From NCBI RefSeq assembly GCF_002849605.1, contig NZ_NPIB01000005.1, forward strand, positions 62,001-126,000: 64,000 nt of DNA. The letters are read 5' to 3'. Position 1 is the stretch's first letter, and every line of letters begins with the position of its first letter. The position numbers and the translations under genes were made by a program. Shown here in pieces: positions 38,972 to 49,609 of the stretch. A model generated the notes under the pieces. It did no database searches. It saw only the letters and a program-made list of their open reading frames with translations, and was not told the origin of the DNA. Source of the stretch: Photobacterium carnosum. GTDB taxonomy: Bacteria > Pseudomonadota > Gammaproteobacteria > Enterobacterales > Vibrionaceae.

Positions 38972-39987
38972 TTATTAACTGATACTTTTTTCTGACGTTG
39001 TTGTAAGCGACGTTTATTTTCTAAACGTGCTGGAAAAACATATAAACAGCGCTGCAAAAATAACTTATATTGAGCAAAGATAGGATATTGAAGATCAAAA
39101 TTAGGATCACAATATTTTTTATAAAGTTGCTGCCACTCTTTAAATTGCCAATGAGCAACTTTACCTTTAGTTCGAGAAACACGTGCTTTTACTACAAATT
39201 TACGGCATAAACCAACACCGACTTGTTGTGGATCGGCAATCACAAAGTTATTCGCAAAGCAACGATCAGAAAAAATTTGTTTTTCTGGGTTATTATCAAG
39301 CAATCCATTTAAAGCAAAACTCTGATCAAATTGCTGCATTGCTCGAATAAATAGCATCTGAGTACAATCGATCGAATAATCAGGAAAGCCAATATTATAA
39401 GGTGTGTCTTTCGTCGCGATAAAATCTTCGATTAATGGCATCTTCCAACAAGCAATCACATCCTCGGTTCGACCAAAATAAAAGAAATCGCTCATATGAA
39501 ATACAACAGGTAAACCTTTGGCATAACGACGAGTAAAGGTATTAATCACAACAACTCTTTCATTAAAAAAACGATCTTCATTGCACCGCTTTGGAAAGGC
39601 TTGTTGCAAATGCAAAAATGCATCAGAGATTAAATAATTGTCGCTACGTAACTTCATCGTATAAGGCGTTGTAACATGATGTAACCCATCCAGTGTCGAA
39701 ACAATCTGACGATTATTATTAAACATCTGTGGTGTTCCATCTACATTATAAGCACGTATATTGGTTCCAGGATCATCACATAATACTAACTGATCATAAT
39801 CTAAATCGGTAAGATCTTGATTGTGCCAAGTTGATAGAATTATCTTTGCTCCTGGTAAAAATTGACGTACAGAATTCAAGCACTTTTGAGTGATCCCTAA
39901 CTCTTGCTCTCTATCACTAAAAGTTTGAACTGGCCCTTGAACCACAACAGTTATATCTTTAGGGCTTATCTCTTGTTTATTATTCAT
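38968..39987 (-). CDS. wavE: WavE-family LPS core biosynthesis protein
   Basis: A 339-residue protein of the WavE family, named from the V. cholerae LPS core cluster and probably a glycosyltransferase of GT-A type. ITVVVQGPVQTFSDR near the N-terminus, ILSTWHNQD, and MKLRSDNYL (a DxD-like RSD motif) are the visible landmarks. The catalytic role of the family is not firmly established. It is divergent from the phosphatase-nucleotidyltransferase operon. The gene symbol is by family only. Confidence 0.75.
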   Translation of the reverse strand: MNNKQEISPKDITVVVQGPVQTFSDREQELGITQKCLNSVRQFLPGAKIILSTWHNQDLTDLDYDQLVLCDDPGTNIRAYNVDGTPQMFNNNRQIVSTLDGLHHVTTPYTMKLRSDNYLISDAFLHLQQAFPKRCNEDRFFNERVVVINTFTRRYAKGLPVVFHMSDFFYFGRTEDVIACWKMPLIEDFIATKDTPYNIGFPDYSIDCTQMLFIRAMQQFDQSFALNGLLDNNPEKQIFSDRCFANNFVIADPQQVGVGLCRKFVVKARVSRTKGKVAHWQFKEWQQLYKKYCDPNFDLQYPIFAQYKLFLQRCLYVFPARLENKRRLQQRQKKVSVNK

Positions 39988-40250
39988 TACCGATCCACTG
40001 TTTAATACTCTTTAATTAATCACCACATATCACTACGTATTAAATACCTCGTTCAAGAGTGAATTATATTTTAACTGATAACAGCTATGTATCCTAGTTA
40101 ACATTGGTTTCTTTAGTTATTATAATTAGCTCTTATCTCAATGATAATGATAATAAAACTAAAAATCTACAATGCTTATTCTTGATAAACTTTAGTACTG
40201 TTATTAACAATAAATAAAAGAACGCTTCTTAAAAAGGACATTAACATCTC

Positions 40251-40634
40251 ATGAAAAAATTGGTTATCGATCTAGATGGAACACTAACAACCGCAAACAC
40301 TACTGATTACCGACTTGTTGCACCTAATTGTGACGTTATAAACAAACTAATAGAATACCGACAGCAAGGATTTAGTATCACTATTTTTACTGCTCGTAAT
40401 ATGCGCACCTATGAAGGCAATATTGGAAAAATAAACATTCATACTCTACCAATTATTGTAGAATGGCTTGATAAATATAATGTACCTTATGATGAAATCA
40501 TCGTTGGTAAACCATGGTGCGGTCATGACGGGTTCTATATTGACGATCGTGCGATTCGCCCTTCTGAATTCACATCACTTTCAGTTGATAAAATCAATAG
40601 CTTACTTGATAAGGAAAAAATAAAGTGTTCTTAA
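40251..40634 (+). CDS. Small HAD phosphatase, capsule-biosynthesis (EcbF/BcbF) type
   Basis: A 127-residue HAD-superfamily hydrolase without a cap domain. Motif I is VIDLDGTLT (nucleophile Asp7, acid Asp9), motif II is FTARNMRTYEGN, and GKPWCGHDGFYIDDRAIRPS carries the lysine and the acidic metal ligands. The NMRTYEGNIGKIN and KPWCG stretches are typical of phosphatases in capsule loci of Pasteurellaceae (EcbF/BcbF). It overlaps the next gene by 10 bases and is the first of a three-gene unit, so it probably dephosphorylates a precursor of that pathway. The substrate is unknown. Confidence 0.78.
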   Translation: MKKLVIDLDGTLTTANTTDYRLVAPNCDVINKLIEYRQQGFSITIFTARNMRTYEGNIGKINIHTLPIIVEWLDKYNVPYDEIIVGKPWCGHDGFYIDDRAIRPSEFTSLSVDKINSLLDKEKIKCS

Positions 40635-42211
40635 TTATGTCAGCAGCATATGTTGATCAGGATTTAAAATCTGAATTTGGAAATATACCACCAAGTTTAT
40701 TACCACTTGGAAACCGCCGTTTATTTCAACATCAAATCGCGGCGGCCCCCAAAGAAAAAACACTTTATTTAAGCCTACCTGAATCTTATGACTTACCTGA
40801 TATTGATGCCCAATGGCTTCAACTGCATAATGTTACTGTGCTTGAAATTCCAGAGAATATATCACTCGGGGCCTCACTCGTTGTTGCATTAAACCTCATT
40901 GATAAACCTATATGCAATAACCTTGAGGTCTTATTTGGTGATACCTTAATTTCACCTCTACCTACGATTGAAGATTCAATTACTATTTCTCAAGTAGAAA
41001 ATAGTTACAATTGGGCAGCGATAACAAAGAACAAACACCATTGGATTCAGAATGTTGATAACGATCTTGACCATACTGAAAATAATATTGTCAGTGGCTA
41101 TTTTAACTTCAGCCAACCTCGCCAACTTATTCGTTGCATTACCCAAAGCCGTTGGGACTTTCTTGAAGGCTTAAATCGCTACAATCAATTAATTGGTTTA
41201 ACGACTGTCCGTACGACTAACTGGCTCGATTTTGGCCATGTAAACACTTATTATCGCTCAAAAGCAAAATTTACCACTCAACGAGCCTTTAACCAATTAA
41301 AGATATCACCAGAATGGTGTGAAAAAAGTAGTATTAATGGATTAAAAATTCAAGCCGAGGCTAATTGGTTCGAACACCTACCGCCAATGATGCGTAATTA
41401 TATTCCGCAATATATGGGCCACTATGAGGAGCAAGGCATTTTCAGTTACCGTCTTGAGTACCTCCACCATACCGCCTTAAATGAATTATTCGTTTTTGCT
41501 AATTTGCCTTCTATCATATGGCGCCAGATCATCAATAGTAGTTTGTCTTTTTTAACTACGTGCCAACAGCACTTACAACCAAATGATCAACCAGCAGCTT
41601 CATTGGAACAATTATTTGGTGAAAAAACATCACAACGCCTTAATGATTTTTGCCAAGACCGTGATTTGTCTTTAACCACAACTTGGTGCTATAACAACCA
41701 ACCCCCTATTTCATTGCAACAATTAGTCACTGATAGCCATCAACATCTGCCAAAACCAGCAGCGATTGCCACTATCATGCATGGTGATTTTTGTTTTAGT
41801 AATATTTTATATGACTTTAGAACCAATCGTATAAAAACCATCGATCCTCGAGGAATGACACCTGATGGCACCATGACTTTATTTGGGGATATTCGTTATG
41901 ATTTAGCTAAATTAAGTCACTCAATTCTTGGTTTATATGACTGGATTATTGCGGGGTATTATCATGTAGATATTACTAATAATACCATATTTTTTAATGT
42001 CGCAGGCTTTGAACAACATCAAGAAAATCAGCTGCTTTTCATTGAACTAGTGCGTGATAAATTTAACTTATCAGCAGTAAATCTATACGCAATGCAAATT
42101 CAATTATTTCTGTCAATGCTGCCACTCCATGCTGATGACCCTCGCCGTCAGGATGCTTTAATGGCAAATGCCTTCCGCCTTCATCAACTAATGGTAGAAC
42201 ATACTTTATGA
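40625..42211 (+). CDS. Two-domain protein: atypical nucleotidyltransferase plus choline/aminoglycoside-kinase-like domain
   Basis: A 528-residue protein. Residues 1-230 have the strand pattern of a sugar-nucleotide transferase (FLIMSAAY, PPSLLPLGNRRLFQHQI, VLFGDTLI), but the usual GxGxR loop and the PK lysine are replaced (SEFGNIPPS), so this domain may be inactive or use another chemistry. Residues 270-500 resemble aminoglycoside/choline kinases: IMHGDFCFSNILYD (catalytic HGDxxxxN) and TIDPRGM (metal ligand). The GTG start at 40625 has AAGGA ten bases ahead; an ATG four codons later would cut the first strand. ATGA overlap links it to the next gene. Substrate unknown. Confidence 0.7.
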   Translation: MFLIMSAAYVDQDLKSEFGNIPPSLLPLGNRRLFQHQIAAAPKEKTLYLSLPESYDLPDIDAQWLQLHNVTVLEIPENISLGASLVVALNLIDKPICNNLEVLFGDTLISPLPTIEDSITISQVENSYNWAAITKNKHHWIQNVDNDLDHTENNIVSGYFNFSQPRQLIRCITQSRWDFLEGLNRYNQLIGLTTVRTTNWLDFGHVNTYYRSKAKFTTQRAFNQLKISPEWCEKSSINGLKIQAEANWFEHLPPMMRNYIPQYMGHYEEQGIFSYRLEYLHHTALNELFVFANLPSIIWRQIINSSLSFLTTCQQHLQPNDQPAASLEQLFGEKTSQRLNDFCQDRDLSLTTTWCYNNQPPISLQQLVTDSHQHLPKPAAIATIMHGDFCFSNILYDFRTNRIKTIDPRGMTPDGTMTLFGDIRYDLAKLSHSILGLYDWIIAGYYHVDITNNTIFFNVAGFEQHQENQLLFIELVRDKFNLSAVNLYAMQIQLFLSMLPLHADDPRRQDALMANAFRLHQLMVEHTL

Positions 42212-42927
42212 TCGTTATTCCAATGGCAGGATTAAGCTCTCGTTTTTTCAATGCTGGCTATACTCAACCTAAATATATACTAGAAGCACATAATGAAAGT
42301 TTATTTGATCATGCAGTAAACAGCTTCGCTGCTTTATTTGAAACGGAGTTGTTTGTCTTTATTATTCGAGATGTTTACCAAACTCGCCAGTTTGTTGAAA
42401 CACGCATTAATGCCCTTGGTATCAAGCAATTCCATATCACGGTTCTTAATCAAGAAACACGAGGACAGGCAGAAACTGTCGCGTTAGGGCTTACCGAGAT
42501 TAACTATCAAGGTCCGATTACTATTTTTAATATTGATACCTTCCGCCCACACTTTAATTATCCCGATCTCACGATGTTAGGGGATGGCTACTTGGAAGTA
42601 TTTGAAGGCAGTGGTGATAACTGGTCATTTGCCAAACCAGAAAAAATCGGTTCTACACAAGTTATCGAAACCGCAGAAAAAAGGCCAATATCAAACCTTT
42701 GCTGTACAGGTCTTTATTATTTTGCGGATATAAATGACTTTCATTATGCCTATAATAATTATATTTCTCAGCCAATATCTGAATGGGAAAAAGGCGAACT
42801 ATATGTCGCCCCGCTTTACAATGCTCTAATTAGTAAAGGTAAAAAAATCCATTATCATCAGATAGATCGCGAGCAAGTTATTTTTTGTGGTGTTCCCCAA
42901 GAGTATCTCGATTTCTTAAATCAGTAA
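42208..42927 (+). CDS. Nucleotidyltransferase of the sugar-phosphate NTP-transferase family
   Basis: A 239-residue protein with an intact signature MAGLSSRFFNAGYTQPKY (GxSxRF loop and PK lysine) and the metal aspartate in IFNIDTFRP. It should transfer a nucleotide from NTP to a phosphorylated small molecule or sugar. It is translationally coupled (4-base ATGA overlap) to the two-domain kinase-like protein and ends the three-gene unit. A waaF gene follows 51 bases later and may be cotranscribed. The nucleotide and the acceptor cannot be read from the sequence. Confidence 0.78.
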   Translation: MIVIPMAGLSSRFFNAGYTQPKYILEAHNESLFDHAVNSFAALFETELFVFIIRDVYQTRQFVETRINALGIKQFHITVLNQETRGQAETVALGLTEINYQGPITIFNIDTFRPHFNYPDLTMLGDGYLEVFEGSGDNWSFAKPEKIGSTQVIETAEKRPISNLCCTGLYYFADINDFHYAYNNYISQPISEWEKGELYVAPLYNALISKGKKIHYHQIDREQVIFCGVPQEYLDFLNQ

Positions 42928-42978
42928 TTAGTTCACAACAACTACACAGCCTGAGAACCTTAACCTGGTAAATTATTT

Positions 42979-44013
42979 ATGACTAAAATTTTAATCATCG
43001 GTCCATCCTGGATTGGCGACATGGTAATGTCGCAATGCCTCTATATTGAATTAAAAAAACAACATCCAGATTGTATCATTGATGTAATGGCACCAGGTTG
43101 GTGTAAAACCGTATTGGCACGCATGCCAGAAATAAATCAGACCATTGAAATGCCACTTAATCATGGTGACTTCAATTTCTTTGCTCGCTACCAATTAGGC
43201 AAGATATTACGTGATAACCATTATGATCACGCTTATATTCTACCAAATTCGGCAAAATCAGCCTTGATCCCATTCTTCGCAAATATACAAACTCGTACTG
43301 GCTGGAAAGGTGAAATGCGTTATGGCCTACTTAATGATTTACGTAACAACAAAAAATCATTTAATTTAATGATTGAACGTTACATTTCATTAGCACATCC
43401 CGCATCGGCAATGACGGGTTCAGGTTGCCTAACAGATATGCCATTTCCTACTCTAACTGTTGACACTAATAATCAACAACAAGTAATTGAAAAATTTAAT
43501 ATTAACCAAAATCGCACTTCAATTGCATTATGCCCAGGTGCAGCTTATGGCTCAGCTAAATGCTGGCCTATAGATCACTACACTTCAGTCGCTAAAAGTC
43601 TTATCGAAGCGGGCTGTAATATTTTATTATTTGGCTCCGATAATGAAAAAAAATTAACCGATCAAATTGAAAAGTCTTTATCTAATGATGCCCAACATTA
43701 CTGTCATAACTTAGCAGGTAAAACATCACTCACAGACGTTATCGATCTGCTTGCATCATGCTCAACGGTTATCGGCAATGACTCAGGCTTAATGCATGTT
43801 GCAGCAGCGGTGCAGTGTAATGTGGTTGCTCTTTATGGGCCAACAACACCAAATTACACTCCGCCATTGACTGATAAAAAAGTTATTTTACACACTGATA
43901 TTAGTTGTCGACCTTGCTTTAAACGAGAATGTCCTTTGAAGCATAATAAATGCATGACAGAAATATCACCACAACAAGTCATCGCTGCAATTAATAATCT
44001 AAAAGCATTATGA
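42979..44013 (+). CDS. waaF: ADP-heptose:LPS heptosyltransferase II
   Basis: Adds the second heptose to the inner core. It is 344 residues, GT9 family. ILIIGPSWIGDMVMSQ at the N-terminus, PGAAYGSAKCWP near 188-199, NDSGLMHVAAAV near 264, and the cysteine-rich C-terminal SCRPCFKRECPLKHNKCM are all typical of WaaF. Its TGA overlaps the waaA ATG (ATGA), so the two are coupled. Confidence 0.94.
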   Translation: MTKILIIGPSWIGDMVMSQCLYIELKKQHPDCIIDVMAPGWCKTVLARMPEINQTIEMPLNHGDFNFFARYQLGKILRDNHYDHAYILPNSAKSALIPFFANIQTRTGWKGEMRYGLLNDLRNNKKSFNLMIERYISLAHPASAMTGSGCLTDMPFPTLTVDTNNQQQVIEKFNINQNRTSIALCPGAAYGSAKCWPIDHYTSVAKSLIEAGCNILLFGSDNEKKLTDQIEKSLSNDAQHYCHNLAGKTSLTDVIDLLASCSTVIGNDSGLMHVAAAVQCNVVALYGPTTPNYTPPLTDKKVILHTDISCRPCFKRECPLKHNKCMTEISPQQVIAAINNLKAL

Positions 44014-45287
44014 TTCGAACGCTATATACCCTATTGCTCTCATTAGCTGCTCCTATATTATTATGGGGGCTTTATCGAACCAAACCGGGAAAACCTGCTT
44101 TTGGTGCGCGTTGGAAAGAGCATTTTGGTTTTACTCCTCGCCTCGCCACGACAACTGCACCTATTTGGATCCATGCGGCTTCTGTTGGTGAAGCTATCGC
44201 GATTGTGCCTGTCATCAAAGCACTCAAACAAGCCTATCCAGAGCAAGCTATTGTCGTAACCACAACCACCAGCACTGGCGCTGAACAAGTGGCTAAATTA
44301 GGCGAATTAGTTGAACATCGTTACATGCCAATTGATTTTGCTTGGTGTGTTCGCGGGTTTTTAAACGCGATCAAACCCAAATTATTTCTTATCGTTGAAA
44401 AAGAATTATGGCTCAATACCTTAACTTGTGTTCATCAACAAAAAATTCCGACGATTATTGTTAATGCGCGCTTATCAGAGCGCTCTGCCAAACGCTATCA
44501 ATCGTTTAGTTTTTTTACTCATCAATTGCTCAATAAAATAGATAAAATCTTATGCTTGCATGATGATGACGCCCAGCGCTTTATCGCCATTGGCGCACAA
44601 CAACATCAAATCGCGGTTACTGGCTCAATCAAATACGACATCACCATTGCAAAGACCGTTTTTGAGCACGCTCAGAATCTGCGCCAGCAACTGGGTGCTC
44701 AACGACCAATTTTCGTGGCGGCGAGTACCCATCAAGGGGAAGATGAGCAAGTACTCGATGCTTATCAAGCCGTGCTACAACAGTATCCAGATGCGATGGT
44801 CATTATTGTGCCTCGCCATCCGCAACGATTTGATAGTGTTGCCAAACTGGCAATAGAACGAGGATTAACGGTTCACCGCCGTACAGACACCACCCCAATT
44901 AAAGCGAACACTCAGTTATATCTCGCAGATACAATGGGGGAAATGTTAGTCATGCTAGCGACAGCTGATGTGACGTTTATGGGGGGAAGTTTAGTCGGAG
45001 AAAAGGTCGGTGGGCATAACTTATTAGAGCCAGCCGCGGTTGCAAAACCCGCAATTACAGGCCCTAGTTTTTATAATTTTGAAGATATCACTCAACAACT
45101 ATTAGCCGCAGGAGCGATTGAAATCTGTCAAAATAGCCACCAGCTCGCACAGCAACTGGTGACATTATTTAATGATCCCGAGCGTCAACAACACATGGGC
45201 GCACAAGGACAAAAGATAGTGATTGAAAACCAAGGCGCAGTGAATAAAACCATCGCCAATATTCATTTTTACTTAGATAATGATTAA
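44010..45287 (+). CDS. waaA: 3-deoxy-D-manno-octulosonic acid transferase WaaA (KdtA)
   Basis: Attaches Kdo to lipid IVA, using CMP-Kdo; essential in most Gram-negative bacteria. It is 425 residues with an N-terminal membrane anchor (about 5-22), the acceptor motif WIHAASVGEA with the catalytic glutamate near residue 58, EKELWLN, and the C-terminal CMP-Kdo site with FMGGSLVGEKVGGHNLLEPA. Whether it adds one or two Kdo is not evident from sequence; the presence of kdkA next door suggests one phosphorylated Kdo, as in Vibrio. Confidence 0.97.
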   Translation: MIRTLYTLLLSLAAPILLWGLYRTKPGKPAFGARWKEHFGFTPRLATTTAPIWIHAASVGEAIAIVPVIKALKQAYPEQAIVVTTTTSTGAEQVAKLGELVEHRYMPIDFAWCVRGFLNAIKPKLFLIVEKELWLNTLTCVHQQKIPTIIVNARLSERSAKRYQSFSFFTHQLLNKIDKILCLHDDDAQRFIAIGAQQHQIAVTGSIKYDITIAKTVFEHAQNLRQQLGAQRPIFVAASTHQGEDEQVLDAYQAVLQQYPDAMVIIVPRHPQRFDSVAKLAIERGLTVHRRTDTTPIKANTQLYLADTMGEMLVMLATADVTFMGGSLVGEKVGGHNLLEPAAVAKPAITGPSFYNFEDITQQLLAAGAIEICQNSHQLAQQLVTLFNDPERQQHMGAQGQKIVIENQGAVNKTIANIHFYLDND

Positions 45288-45304
45288 TTAATCACTACTT
45301 ATCA

Positions 45305-46090
45305 TTAACCAATAGTAATGCGAAGCTGACTTTTGGACGCATAACCATCACACAAAGCGTTCCAATCATCTTCGCACCACTTAATCGCACGTTTATCGAC
45401 CTCTTTGAGGAAAGAACGCTTTAAACGTGCCAAATTATCCACTTTCCAATCATCGCCCTCACGGCAATCACACTTATCAAAATCAATCAGCCACGGCTGC
45501 TGACCATCATCTAATAAAATATTATGGGCATTTAAATCCGTGTGACACACTTGCAAATCATGCATCTTACCGATCATTTCACCAATATCACGCCACACTG
45601 TCGCGGCTAATGTCTGGCTTTGTAGCTGTGCGACTAAATCATGGCTATTGGCAATTTTCTCAACCAAAATATCCGCTTTATAGGCCATGCCTTTTTTAAC
45701 GGCACGCGCGGCAATAGGTCGAGGTACATTTACCCCACCGTCACGTAATAATTTTAACAATGCTAATTCAGCACCGCTGCGGGTTGTATTCCAATCGGTA
45801 AACCAATAACGATCATTGTTCACTTTAGCAAACAGCCCACCACGATGATAATGACGCAATGCCATTTCCAATTTTTCATCGGCAACAAACCATGTTGTAC
45901 CACGCCCTTTGGCAGAGCCAATAACTGCATCACGCTGACGCCAATACTCAATATCAAAGCAACCATGCGGATCTGCACTTAGATAATCGCTATCAAACCA
46001 AATGGCCTGGTTGTTACTGATAATTTCCTGCACTACAGCCTCTCTCGCATTTATTGTTGAATATTTTACAATTTCAATGGCTAGCGGCAT
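45305..46090 (-). CDS. kdkA: 3-deoxy-D-manno-octulosonic acid kinase
   Basis: Phosphorylates the Kdo residue at position 4 in species that carry a single Kdo, such as Vibrio and Haemophilus. It is 261 residues of a protein-kinase-like fold: GRGTTWFV loop near 62, catalytic HTDLNAHNILLD near 178 and metal-binding LIDFDKCD near 196. It is convergent with waaA (17 bases apart) and divergent from the following GT9 gene (32 bases apart). Confidence 0.94.
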   Translation of the reverse strand: MPLAIEIVKYSTINAREAVVQEIISNNQAIWFDSDYLSADPHGCFDIEYWRQRDAVIGSAKGRGTTWFVADEKLEMALRHYHRGGLFAKVNNDRYWFTDWNTTRSGAELALLKLLRDGGVNVPRPIAARAVKKGMAYKADILVEKIANSHDLVAQLQSQTLAATVWRDIGEMIGKMHDLQVCHTDLNAHNILLDDGQQPWLIDFDKCDCREGDDWKVDNLARLKRSFLKEVDKRAIKWCEDDWNALCDGYASKSQLRITIG

Positions 46091-46122
46091 AATTCACTAA
46101 CCACTTTTAATAAGGTAACCCC

Positions 46123-47186
46123 ATGGCTCTGTTCTCAACGCCACCACGTTCAATTTGTATCTTACGCTTGTCTGCTATTGGTGACGTTTGCCATGCGATT
46201 GCTGTCGTCCAAGCGATCCAACGCCAGTGGCCAACCACTGAAATCACGTGGGTTGTCGGTAAAGTTGAAGCACAATTAGTCAATGCATTACCCAATATTA
46301 CGGTGATCAGTTTTGATAAAAAAGCCGGCTGGCATGGCATTAAACAGGTTTGGCAACAACTCAAATCACAACGTTTTGATGCGCTATTGGATATGCAAGT
46401 CGCCTTACGTGCAAGTGTACTATCTTTAGGGATTAAAGCTAAGTATCGCGTTGGGTTTAGTAAAAACCGCACCAAAGAAGGTCAATGGCTGTTTACTAAT
46501 AAACACTTACCTAATACTAATAGTGTCCATGTGCTCGATAACATGGCGGATTTTGCGCGTTACATTGGGGTTCCTTTTACCACCCCAGAATGGAATATTC
46601 CGCTGACAACTGAAGATAACAGTGTTGCTGAACAATATATCCACCAGCCTACATTAGTGATCTCACCCGCCGCCAGTAAAGATGAACGAAATTGGCTTCC
46701 TGATCGTTATGCGGCCATCGCTGATTATGCGGCAACTAAGGGTTTAGCTGTGATTTTATGTGGCTCACCCAGTGACCGTGAGCAACAATTAGGCCAACAC
46801 ATTATTAGCCTCAGTAATGCACCAATTATCAATTTAATTGGCAAAACAACATTATTACAACTTACGGCATTATTGCGAGCAGCAACCGTGGTGTTAGCAC
46901 CAGATTCAGGTCCAGCCCATTTAGCAACCACCCAAAACACCCCCGTCATTGGCCTCTATGGTCATAGTAATCCAGCCCGTACTGGGCCGTATTTATCATT
47001 GCCATATACGGTCAGTGTTTACCAGCAAGTCGCTGAACAACATTACGGCAAACCATTAGGCGAGTTACCATGGGGAGCACGCGTCAAAGGTAGCGATATC
47101 ATGCCGCAAATTAGTGTTGCGATGGTAAAAGAAAAACTTGATCTCATCCTATCGTCAGCAATGTCATTAGCTTCCAAGGAAAATAT

Positions 47187-47190
<4 letters not shown>
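46123..47190 (+). CDS. GT9-family heptosyltransferase (WaaC/WaaQ-like)
   Basis: A 355-residue glycosyltransferase of the LPS inner core. ICILRLSAIGDVCHAIAVVQ resembles the acceptor motif of WaaC-type enzymes; SPAASKDERNWLPDRYA and LAPDSGPAHLATTQNTPVIGLYGHSN are the donor-side motifs. It could be heptosyltransferase I or a third heptosyltransferase; the window gives no decisive evidence. The 4-base overlap with the next gene shows they form an operon with the glucosyltransferase and coaD. Confidence 0.85.
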
Positions 47191-48451
<1,261 letters not shown>

Positions 48452-48456
48452 TAATT

Positions 48457-48481
48457 AAAAAAGGCGCAAAAGGCGCCTTTT
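48457..48481 (+). terminator. Terminator of the coaD operon
   Basis: AAAAGGCGC and GCGCCTTTT pair around a short A-rich loop. It lies between coaD and a convergent GT4 gene whose stop is 5 bases away, so it may serve both. Confidence 0.75.
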
Positions 48482-48485
48482 ACAA

Positions 48486-49424
48486 TCACCATGAGCATTC
48501 TTCTGCTTGTGCTAACAATTCAAGATGTCTTTTACACATTTTAGCGACAGTAAAATACTGTATGGCGTGATCTCTGCACCTTTTAGGAGAGATCTGATCT
48601 AATTTTTTTATTGCTTCAATCATATCGTTCTCATTATCACAAAGAAAACCGGTCTCCCCATCAATAATAAGCTCTGACATTGCACCACGATTAAAAGCAA
48701 TAACAGGCGTACCAGATAACATAGATTCAACAATTGTCAATCCAAAAGGCTCCTCCCAGCGAATAGGGACAAGTAACGCCTTAGCCTTACTGATTAAATC
48801 AAATTTATCCGCACCATTAATATAACCTACAGGCTTAATTAATGGATGCCAATTAAACCATGTTTCAGGATTAGCAAATCTACGTCCACCAGCAACAATT
48901 AACGGCAAATTAACCTTTTTAGCTACTTTTATTGCTGTATCTACACCTTTTTTACTACGTTTAACTTTAGCTAAAAATAATAGATAATTATCTTTATTTT
49001 CACGAAAAATATAATCTTCTACAGGGATTCCGTTAAACGCAATAACTTTACCACCTTGTATTTTCGCATGACTCTTCGAAATGAAAACATTATTTTTCCC
49101 CTCATGTTTACCAGCATGGCAGACTTGAATACTTCCAGGATAGCGCGCTAATACATCCTCAAAAACAGCACCGTCAACCCCACCATGATGCTCGATATAT
49201 TCAACGTCATGAGGAATAAGTGCAAGTAATCCCTCAAAAGTACATGGTAATGACAACGTAATATGCTGATAAAACTCTGTATCCGAGCCTATCGGAGTCA
49301 TAACGTACACTTTATGCCCTTTCTTCGCTTGCTCTACTGCTAACCAATCAATTAATCGATTTGAACCACCACTAGAGCTTACAGGAGGGAGAGATTGATC
49401 ATGAATATGTAAAATAACACTCAT
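48486..49424 (-). CDS. GT4-family glycosyltransferase
   Basis: A 312-residue GT-B enzyme, somewhat short. HIHDQSLPPVSSSGGSNRL opens the N-terminal domain (glycine-rich loop), FLAKVKRSKKGVDTAIK begins the donor domain, and EEPFGLTIVESMLSGTPVIAF holds the EX7E donor motif with RGAMSELI after it. It stands alone on the minus strand. It probably acts on a surface polysaccharide, but no substrate can be assigned. Confidence 0.82.
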   Translation of the reverse strand: MSVILHIHDQSLPPVSSSGGSNRLIDWLAVEQAKKGHKVYVMTPIGSDTEFYQHITLSLPCTFEGLLALIPHDVEYIEHHGGVDGAVFEDVLARYPGSIQVCHAGKHEGKNNVFISKSHAKIQGGKVIAFNGIPVEDYIFRENKDNYLLFLAKVKRSKKGVDTAIKVAKKVNLPLIVAGGRRFANPETWFNWHPLIKPVGYINGADKFDLISKAKALLVPIRWEEPFGLTIVESMLSGTPVIAFNRGAMSELIIDGETGFLCDNENDMIEAIKKLDQISPKRCRDHAIQYFTVAKMCKRHLELLAQAEECSW

Positions 49425-49609
49425 TTTTAGCTACATTTCGATTAATTAGTGAAGGCAGAATAATACACTTAAATATCCGTTTTAAGTAACCCCATTAAAT
49501 AAATACAAAATGACGTTAAATTCTATGTACGCACAAATTAGTTGGTTATAATTTCACACACTACTAAATAAAAGCACCGCTAACACTTACTTGGTCCCTG
49601 ATATAATAT

